Shown in pieces: positions 1 through 5,261 of a stretch of DNA of 10,330 nt. How positions within the stretch are numbered: position 1 is the first letter of the stretch; each line of letters begins with the position of its first letter. Source of the DNA: Microcoleus asticus IPMA8 (GTDB lineage: Bacteria; Cyanobacteriota; Cyanobacteriia; Cyanobacteriales; Microcoleaceae); contig NZ_SRRZ01000182.1 in the NCBI RefSeq assembly GCF_013179805.1, positions 1 to 10,330 on the forward strand, given 5' to 3'. The position numbers were made by a program, and so were the translations under genes. The notes under the pieces were generated by a model, which worked only from the letters and a program-made list of their open reading frames with translations, searched no databases and was not told where the DNA came from.

Positions 1-87
1 GAGAATTCTTTAAGATGCACCGTACTTGCTCTCCCTTTTTGGACACAATACGTAATTTACCATCATTTAAGCCTTAACTGAACCGTA

Positions 88-1296
88 TTGTTATATAACC
101 AAGGAGTCGATCGCTATCGTGCAGGAGATTTAGAAGGGGCGATCGCAGCCTTCAACCAAGCCTTAGAGATTGACCCTAAATTCCAGTATGCTTGGAACGG
201 GCTAGGCAATGCCCTATATAGTTTGGGCCGCCACAGTGAGGCGATCGCAGCCTACGAGAAAGCCTTAGAAATTGACCCCAAATCCCAAATTGTCTGGAAC
301 GGGCTGGGCGTTACTCTAGAAGATTTGGGCCGCTACAGTGAGGCGATCGCAGCCTTCGAGAAAGCCTTAGAAATTGACCCGAAATTCCACGGTGCCTGGA
401 ACGGGCTGGGCGCTACCCTAAAAGATTTGGGCCGCTACAGTGAGGCGATCGCAGCCTTGGAGAAAGCCTTAGAAATTGACCCCAAAAACGACTATGTTTG
501 GAACAACCTGGGCATTGCCCTAGGAAATTTGGATCGCTACAGTGAGGCGATCGCAGCCTACAAGCAAGCCTTAGAAATTAACCCAAAATACTGTAATGCC
601 TGGAACGGAATGGGCGCTACCCTAAAAGATTTGGACCGCCACAGTGAGGCGATCGCAGCCTACGAGAAAGCCTTAGAAATTGACCCGAAATTCCACTTAG
701 CCTGGTACAATCTGGGCAATACCCTAAAGGATGTGGGTCGCTACAAAGAGGCGATCGCAGCCTTCAAGAAAGTCTTAGAAATTGACCCCAAATACCACCA
801 TGCTTGGTATGGGCAGGGCGCTACCCTAAATGCTTTGGGCCGCTACAGGAAGGCGATCGCAGCCTTCAACAAAGCCTTAGAAATTGACCCCAAAGACCAG
901 TATCCCTGGAACGGGCTGGGTAATGCCCTAAGTTTTCTGGATCGCAAGATTGAGGCGATCGCAGCCTACGAGAAAGCCTTAGAAATTGACCCCCAATTCC
1001 ACTATGCCTGGAACGGGCTGGGCACTGCCCTAACTTGTCTGGGCCGCTACAGTGAGGCGATCGCAGCCTACGATAAAGCCTTAGAAATTACAGGCGATCA
1101 ATCATGGGAAGCTTGGGTCTGTCGAGGTTGGGTATTTTTCTACTCAGGGCGCTACAGTGAAGCTATTCAAAACTGGGATGAAGGCTTAAATAAATATCAG
1201 CCCAGCAATTGTGACTATCGCCTTGCTTGCAGCACGTTGCACCAGCAAAAAGACGAGGCACTACGAATACGGCAAAAAAATCGGCACTTATTTTGA
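88..1296 (+). CDS. TPR-repeat protein, N-terminal part of a broken TPR-CHAT gene
   Basis: Encodes 402 residues, almost all made of about eleven 34-residue tetratricopeptide units. The pattern is an A helix such as AWNGLGNALYSLGRYSE followed by a B helix AIAAYEKALEIDPKF, running from residue 2 to about 375. TPR superhelices bind proteins and this one is probably cytoplasmic, since no signal peptide or membrane segment is seen. The start is doubtful: TTG at 88 is the first possible start after an in-frame TGA at 79-81, no Shine-Dalgarno is visible, and the protein opens inside a TPR, so the 5' end may be lost. From residue 392 on the reading is out of frame: the tail LRIRQKNRHLF replaces a sequence that continues in the next frame as HYEYGKK. 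In cyanobacteria such TPR arrays commonly precede a CHAT protease domain, and a CHAT C-terminus follows here. TPR identity is secure; whether the gene is functional is doubtful. Confidence 0.85.
   Translation: MLYNQGVDRYRAGDLEGAIAAFNQALEIDPKFQYAWNGLGNALYSLGRHSEAIAAYEKALEIDPKSQIVWNGLGVTLEDLGRYSEAIAAFEKALEIDPKFHGAWNGLGATLKDLGRYSEAIAALEKALEIDPKNDYVWNNLGIALGNLDRYSEAIAAYKQALEINPKYCNAWNGMGATLKDLDRHSEAIAAYEKALEIDPKFHLAWYNLGNTLKDVGRYKEAIAAFKKVLEIDPKYHHAWYGQGATLNALGRYRKAIAAFNKALEIDPKDQYPWNGLGNALSFLDRKIEAIAAYEKALEIDPQFHYAWNGLGTALTCLGRYSEAIAAYDKALEITGDQSWEAWVCRGWVFFYSGRYSEAIQNWDEGLNKYQPSNCDYRLACSTLHQQKDEALRIRQKNRHLF
139..1158 (+). repeat. Tandem 102-bp TPR-coding repeat with a HIP1 octamer in each unit
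   Basis: Ten copies of GCGATCGC begin at 139, 241, 343, 445, 547, 649, 751, 853, 955 and 1057, exactly 102 bp apart. Each encodes the Ala-Ile-Ala start of a TPR B helix. The flanking bases, such as CAGTGAGGCGATCGCAGCC and AAAGCCTTAGAAATTGACCC, are almost unchanged between units. The eleventh unit, near 1159, has diverged and lost the octamer. The near identity at the DNA level suggests recent duplication or gene conversion between units. Confidence 0.93.
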
Positions 1297-1639
1297 ATCT
1301 TTCCACAAAGCCAAAGCCAGCGATGAAATATCTAGCGCTTTAAGGATGATTCGATTCTATCAAATTCTCAACGAACAGCGTTGCCAAAATAAGTTGCATC
1401 CGGCACTAGCCCTCAAAGAAGCGCAAAAATGGCTCCGAACTATTACTTACAGCGAACTATCCAACTGGTATCTGGAATTGTCTGAAATAATTAAAGACAA
1501 TTCCGGTTGTAGTCAAGATTTGAGAGACGAAGCTAACCTCATCCGCAGAGATAGTGCTAAAATTGAATCTGACAAACCTCCTTATGCCGATCTCTACCAC
1601 TGGGCAGGTTTCACAATTACTGGTAAAGTTAATCCCTAA
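1211..1639 (+). pseudogene. CHAT-domain C-terminal remnant of the TPR-CHAT gene
   Basis: This 142-codon reading frame overlaps the end of the TPR gene. Its true homologous part begins near 1259 with HYEYGKKIGTYFESFHKAK, the segment that should follow the TPR array. After AKASDEIS it jumps directly to the end of a CHAT domain: SALRMIRFYQIL, then HPALALKEAQKWLRTIT, then PPYADLYHWAGFTITG. These match the known closing blocks of CHAT proteases (helix with MxRFYQ, ALxxAQxWLR, and PYYWAGFxxxG). The central CHAT region that carries the catalytic His and the Cys of the SACxTG-type motif is absent, so it cannot be an active caspase-like protease. The ATG at 1211 lies inside the TPR frame and is unlikely to be a natural start. 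Best read as the 3' remnant of one gene with the TPR part, broken by a frameshift and a large internal deletion. It ends 20 bp before the next gene. Confidence 0.75.
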
Positions 1640-1659
1640 CTTCCAAACCATCGACTCTT

Positions 1660-2325
1660 ATGAAAGAAAGAGATATTATTAGGCTGCAAGCCCTTGGCGC
1701 TGCTTTAGCTAAACTAGATTCATCTGTCCAGCTTGGCGAGTTGGAAGAGAATATAAGTCATCAGATATTGGCTTTAGAAAAATTAGCACAACAAAACAAC
1801 ACTCTGAACGAAATTTACAGAAAAGAACGCCTCGACTTACAAGATGAGTACGAAGCAAAATTAAAAGACAAACGCTACCAGCAGACAAGTGACAGCATTT
1901 ACAGCACCGACGCTATAAATTTAAGCCCTTCCTTTCCTCAGCCGCCAGGAGAAGTGGAGAATCCCTCTGAAATAGCTAAAGCCTTTGACAATTTAATTGC
2001 ATCTTTTAATAAAATCAAAAGCCTGTACGCGGTTGAAAACCCCCTAGAAACTTTTCAAATCATCATCGAACAAGAAGCGATCGCACCTTTGATTCTGGAA
2101 GCTTACGATCGCATTCGAGCGCTATTTCCTACGGAAAGATTAGGCTTAGAAGTGAAAACCGATCCAGAAATTGCCAACTGGCGAGCGCTGTGGATTGCTA
2201 TCTACACTAAACTCGAAGTCGAGGAAGCTTTTGCAAAGTTAAACATCCTTGATGATAGTTGGTGGCTCGAAGCTAAAATAGCTGCCCCCAAAAATGATTT
2301 ACATATTAGCCTTGAATGGGAGTAA
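1660..2325 (+). CDS. Uncharacterised coiled-coil protein, partner of the HEPN gene
   Basis: Encodes 221 residues that I cannot assign to a named family. Residues about 20-75 are rich in Glu, Lys, Leu and Gln with heptad-like spacing (LEENISHQILALEKLAQQ), suggesting a coiled coil. A Ser/Pro-rich linker covers about 75-100. The C-terminal 110 residues look like a compact alpha/beta domain, with helices around ETFQIIIEQEAIAPLILEAY and a closing segment with LDDSWWLEAK and LHISLEWE. No nucleotidyltransferase motif (GSxARG type) is visible, so it is not the usual MNT partner of HEPN toxins. Only one base separates its TAA from the ATG of the HEPN gene, so the two are probably translated together and may form a complex. 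It starts 20 bp after the CHAT remnant; no clear ribosome binding site precedes its ATG. It carries a HIP1 site, so its base use matches the rest of the genome. Confidence 0.8.
   Translation: MKERDIIRLQALGAALAKLDSSVQLGELEENISHQILALEKLAQQNNTLNEIYRKERLDLQDEYEAKLKDKRYQQTSDSIYSTDAINLSPSFPQPPGEVENPSEIAKAFDNLIASFNKIKSLYAVENPLETFQIIIEQEAIAPLILEAYDRIRALFPTERLGLEVKTDPEIANWRALWIAIYTKLEVEEAFAKLNILDDSWWLEAKIAAPKNDLHISLEWE
2318..2322 (+). promoter_or_regulatory. Ribosome binding site setting the HEPN gene start
   Basis: GGGAG lies four bases before ATG 2327, inside the last codons of the upstream gene. It favours that start over the ATG at 2294, which would add eleven residues and overlap the upstream gene by 32 bases. 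Confidence 0.6.
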
Positions 2326-2326
2326 A

Positions 2327-2731
2327 ATGAGATTTAATTGGTCAGAATATTTGAATTTAGCTCAAGATTTAGCTGCTACGAATAGTGACAGTTCACCTAA
2401 CATGGAAGCCAAGTTGCGATCGGCGATAAGTAGAGCATACTATTCGACATTTTGCCTAGCGCGAAATTACTTGCGCGACATTGAAAAAGACCCAAGACTT
2501 TTTCGTAAGAATCGTGATATCAACGAACATCAATATGTAGCAAAAGAATTTATAGACCACCCAACTAAAATGAAAAATAGGGTCAAAATAGGTGAAAATT
2601 TAAGCAGATTGAGAGAACTTAGGAATAAAGCTGATTATGAAGATACTATGTTTAACTTACCAAGAGAAGCGAAAACTGCGTTAATGCTAGCTCAGAATAT
2701 TATTTCAGCGTTAAGTAACTTAACTGAATAA
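2327..2731 (+). CDS. HEPN-domain protein
   Basis: A 134-residue all-helical protein matching the HEPN fold. Helix one is YLNLAQDLAA. Helix two is EAKLRSAISRAYYSTFCLARNYL, with the AISRAYYS signature of the small HEPN family (PF05168-like). Late in the protein comes LSRLRELRNKADYED (residues 92-106), the usual position of the R-x4-6-H ribonuclease motif. Here Arg99 is followed by Asn100, but the histidine position is Tyr104 (RNKADY), as in HEPN proteins of the ADY type, so RNase activity is uncertain. HEPN proteins often act as RNA-cleaving toxins or as RNA-binding partners in defence and toxin-antitoxin pairs. Start 2327 is chosen for its GGGAG site and one-base spacing after the upstream stop; an ATG at 2294 is the alternative. 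Likely co-expressed with the upstream gene. It ends about 50 bp before a strong hairpin terminator. Confidence 0.82.
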   Translation: MRFNWSEYLNLAQDLAATNSDSSPNMEAKLRSAISRAYYSTFCLARNYLRDIEKDPRLFRKNRDINEHQYVAKEFIDHPTKMKNRVKIGENLSRLRELRNKADYEDTMFNLPREAKTALMLAQNIISALSNLTE

Positions 2732-2779
2732 TCCGACAAATGGGAAGTGAACCCAATAAACTTTAATAGCAACTGCTGC

Positions 2780-2813
2780 AAAAACCCGGTTTCTTGAAGA
2801 AACCGGGTTTTTT
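2780..2813. terminator. Bidirectional hairpin terminator between convergent genes
   Basis: A near-perfect inverted repeat: the arm AAAACCCGGTTTCTT is followed after one base by its complement AAGAAACCGGGTTTT. Both ends carry A or T runs, so it reads as an intrinsic terminator on either strand. It sits between the plus-strand HEPN gene (stop at 2731) and the minus-strand EF-G-like gene (stop at 2825) and would end both transcripts. The motif may also be a dispersed palindrome in this genome, which one window cannot show. Confidence 0.88.
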
Positions 2814-2824
2814 AAGACAATTAC

Positions 2825-4891
2825 CTAACTTTTACCGTTACCGTTTCCATTGCCGCCAGTTGTTAGCAAAACCCGCTTAGCTAAAGGTTCCGGCACTTCT
2901 TGCAATCGATCGAACTCCCAATTAAAAAATCCTACTCCCATTGTCTGCGATCGCAATTCTACGATCAAATTCTGCATTTCTGCGATCGGCAAATAAGCAG
3001 AAACTGCATCCCATCCCTTCCAGTCTGGTTTACCTTCGTAGCCGAGAATTTGGCCGCGGTGTCCGCTGACCAACTGCAACACCTTTGATGTACACTCGTT
3101 CGGAGCGCAAATTTCAACTTTGGCGATCGGCTCCAGCAATGCCGGTTCGCACTTCGCCATTCCCTCCTGCATCGCCAAACGCGCCGCTTGCTTGAAAGCT
3201 TGTTCGGAACTGTCCACAGAATGGTAGGAACCGTTCGTCAGCGTCACCGCTACGTCTACCACCGGGAAACCCAGCGGGCCGCGATCCAAATACTCGCGCA
3301 CTCCCACTTCCACGCCGGGAATGTACTGTTTTGGGACGACGCCGCCGACTATTTTGTCGCTAAAGGTGAAACCTTCTCCGCGAGGCTGCGGTTGAATGTC
3401 GAGGTACACGTCCCCAAACTGTCCGTGCCCGCCGCTTTGGTGTTTGTAGCGCCCGTGGATGGAAGATGCTGGTTTGCGGATGGTTTCTTTGTACGGCACT
3501 TGCGGTAAGTGAGTTACCATAGGCAGATTATACTTACGGCGCAACCTGTCTAAGGCTACTTTCAGGTGGATTTCGCCTTGACCCCAAAGTATAATTTCGT
3601 GAGTGTCGCCGTGCTGTTCCCAGACTAAAGATGGGTCTTCTTCTAGCAATTTAGCTAAAGCGGAGCTCAGCTTAACTTCATCGTTGCGCTTTTCTGGGAC
3701 GATCGCCAGTGCGTAGACAGGAGGGATGATTTCGGCTTTTGGCAATTCTTCCGATCGGTCAATCGCCAGCGTATCGCCTGTTTTCACGCCTTCTAGCCTT
3801 CCCAAAGCCACAATTTCCCCGGCGCTGACGGATTGCAAACTTTGCGTTTGCTGGCCGGTCAAGCGGTACAAACCGTTAACTCGAACCCCGTTCAAAATTG
3901 CTCCGTCTGCCAGCGTCCCCCGCCACATTCTCACTAACGATAGTTTGCCTCCCTGCGGCGTGTAATAGGTTTTGAGGATTTGAGCCAGAACTTTGTTTTC
4001 ACTTTGTATAATGCCGCGGCGCTCGGCTGTAGTTTCCGGTGTCGGCGCTTCCCTCAGCAAAGCTTCCAGCAGAGGCCGCACGCCGAAATCTTGTTCGGCG
4101 ATGCCGATGAATACTGGCACAATTAAATCTGCGCCTAATTCCATCTTTAAATCGCGGGTAATTTCTTCGGCATCGGGATTGATTTCTTCGAGCAATTCTT
4201 CGAGTAAATGGTCGTCAAAATTCGCCAATTCTTCGAGCATTTGCTGCCGCGCTGCGCTTTCTTGTGCTTTGAGGTGTTCTGGAAGCGGGACGGGATCTGC
4301 GGCGGCCCCCGGATGGTAGTGGTAAGCTTGTTCGGTTACTAAGTCAATAAAACCGATGATTTGTTCGTTTTTGCCGATCGGATATTGGTGAGGTACGATC
4401 GGTCTGCTGGAAACGGATTTGAGCGCGTCGATCACCTCGGTGAAGTTGGTGCCGCAAGTAGTTTCGTCTGTGTAAGCTCGATCGATCTTGTTGATGAAAA
4501 CTAGGTGGGGAATTTCCCAATCGTCGAGGAATTTAAACAGGGGTGCGAGGGTTAAAGTGCGATCGGCAACGGGTTCGCAAACAATTATCGCCGCATCCAC
4601 ACCAATCAGCGCATTGTAAGTTTCTTGGGCAAATTCTACCGAGCCCGGACAGTCGAGAAATGTGAAGCGGACGCCTTGATATTCAGCGGTGGCGGCGTTT
4701 ACTTCTACGCTCATTTGGCGATCGCGCGCTTCCGGCGAACTATCACCTATTGTGTTGCCATCTTTGACATTTCCTTTGCGGGTAATTGTCCCTGTCACCG
4801 ACAGCAAACTTTCGAGCAGTGCGGTTTTACCGCTTAAATAAGGGCCAACAATTGCAACGTTCCGCGTGGCCCCAATGACTTTTTCGTTCAT
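2825..4891 (-). CDS. Divergent elongation factor G-like GTPase
   Basis: Encodes 688 residues, near the usual EF-G length, with all five domains: GTPase about 1-285, beta-barrel II about 295-385, III about 395-465, IV about 465-590, V about 590-665. The P-loop is GPYLSGKT (16-23), G3 is DCPG (80-83) and G4 is NKID (134-137). Domain IV keeps HGRYKHQSGGHGQFGDV, typical of EF-G, and GSYHSVDSSEQAF. Canonical EF-G drives tRNA-mRNA translocation on the ribosome. This copy differs: the P-loop is not GHVDAGKT, switch I reads RDRQMSVEV rather than ERGITI, and the catalytic His after DTPG is Ser84. It is therefore more likely an accessory EF-G paralogue, of the kind cyanobacteria carry besides the main fusA, than the housekeeping factor. 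Its exact role is unknown. The start at 4891 is preferred for GGAGG four bases upstream; ATG 4921 would add ten residues. The C-terminal tail is Gly-Asn-rich (GGNGNGNGKS). Confidence 0.92.
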   Translation of the reverse strand: MNEKVIGATRNVAIVGPYLSGKTALLESLLSVTGTITRKGNVKDGNTIGDSSPEARDRQMSVEVNAATAEYQGVRFTFLDCPGSVEFAQETYNALIGVDAAIIVCEPVADRTLTLAPLFKFLDDWEIPHLVFINKIDRAYTDETTCGTNFTEVIDALKSVSSRPIVPHQYPIGKNEQIIGFIDLVTEQAYHYHPGAAADPVPLPEHLKAQESAARQQMLEELANFDDHLLEELLEEINPDAEEITRDLKMELGADLIVPVFIGIAEQDFGVRPLLEALLREAPTPETTAERRGIIQSENKVLAQILKTYYTPQGGKLSLVRMWRGTLADGAILNGVRVNGLYRLTGQQTQSLQSVSAGEIVALGRLEGVKTGDTLAIDRSEELPKAEIIPPVYALAIVPEKRNDEVKLSSALAKLLEEDPSLVWEQHGDTHEIILWGQGEIHLKVALDRLRRKYNLPMVTHLPQVPYKETIRKPASSIHGRYKHQSGGHGQFGDVYLDIQPQPRGEGFTFSDKIVGGVVPKQYIPGVEVGVREYLDRGPLGFPVVDVAVTLTNGSYHSVDSSEQAFKQAARLAMQEGMAKCEPALLEPIAKVEICAPNECTSKVLQLVSGHRGQILGYEGKPDWKGWDAVSAYLPIAEMQNLIVELRSQTMGVGFFNWEFDRLQEVPEPLAKRVLLTTGGNGNGNGKS

Positions 4892-4895
4892 ATTG

Positions 4896-4900
4896 CCTCC
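4896..4900 (-). promoter_or_regulatory. Ribosome binding site for the EF-G-like gene
   Basis: On the minus strand GGAGGCAATATG places a full GGAGG four bases before ATG 4891. The in-frame ATG at 4921 has only a weak AAGAG upstream. This is why the shorter start was chosen. Confidence 0.75.
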
Positions 4901-4921
4901 AACAGAAAACTTATTTTCCAT

Positions 4922-5224
4922 TGCTCTTGGTGCAATCAGTTCTCTACCATTTTCTAGACTTTTTCTAGGTTAATTTTTATTGCATTTTCGAGCAACTTCA
5001 GATTTTGGTATGATTCTATACTTTTGACGCTAGCGTATTTTGAGTGACGCCAACACAAATTGTAGTTTTTCTTAATATTTGGATTGTTAAACTGCAGATG
5101 AACGCGGAGAAAATTCTCGTTCCCAGGCTCTGCCGGGGAACCCATTTCACTCTTGCTCTGCCTCGATTTTAGCGGTTTTTTCGTGTCTAATTCCTCAGCA
5201 TTCGCAAACCGCTTGCTCGTTTAC
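4922..5224. other. Intergenic region between the EF-G-like gene and the CRISPR trailer
   Basis: No convincing gene. A 63-codon minus-strand frame (4954-5145) runs through the palindromic element at 5119-5141, shows no domain, and is judged spurious. The right-hand part should contain the EF-G-like promoter, but I see no clear -35/-10 pair. TTTTCTAG occurs twice, at 4950-4957 and 4961-4968, eleven bases apart, next to the gene start. The stretch 5146-5224 is the leader-distal flank (trailer) of the CRISPR array and contains an 8-bp inverted repeat AGCGGTTT/AAACCGCT at 5171-5178 and 5206-5213. Confidence 0.5.
5119..5141. repeat. Short palindromic element GTTCCCAGGC/GCCGGGGAAC
   Basis: Arms 5119-5128 and 5132-5141 pair at 9 of 10 positions around the loop TCT. 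The core GTTCCCAGGCTCTGCC is a sequence I recognise as a widespread small interspersed palindrome in filamentous cyanobacterial genomes. Its function is unknown. Only one copy is present here, so dispersal cannot be shown from this window. Confidence 0.6.
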
Positions 5225-5261
5225 GTTTCAATCCCTGATAGGGGTTTAGATTAATTGCGGC
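5225..5261 (-). repeat. Degenerate leader-distal CRISPR repeat
   Basis: Differs from consensus at repeat positions 20 (A to G), 21 (G to T) and 26 (G to A), counted on the plus strand. Position 20 weakens the hairpin stem by one pair, while the ATTGAAAC handle is intact. Decay at this end supports the minus-strand orientation of the array. Confidence 0.93.

Noticed and set aside
88..1639. Link of the TPR-CHAT gene to a type III-E (gRAMP/Craspase) CRISPR system
   Set aside because: The TPR array is of the common cyanobacterial kind, no gRAMP-like gene is present, and the CHAT domain is broken, so shared domain names are not enough.
3188..4319. Several plus-strand frames of 79-108 codons opposite the EF-G-like gene
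   Set aside because: They are antisense shadows of a clearly conserved GTPase and show no domain of their own.
4954..5145. Minus-strand 63-codon frame beginning MGSPAEPGNENF
   Set aside because: Its first residues are the translated palindromic element; no ribosome binding site or domain was seen.
5171..5213. Inverted repeat AGCGGTTT/AAACCGCT as a terminator for the array transcript
   Set aside because: The loop is 27 bases and no U-run follows on the minus strand, so it does not fit an intrinsic terminator.
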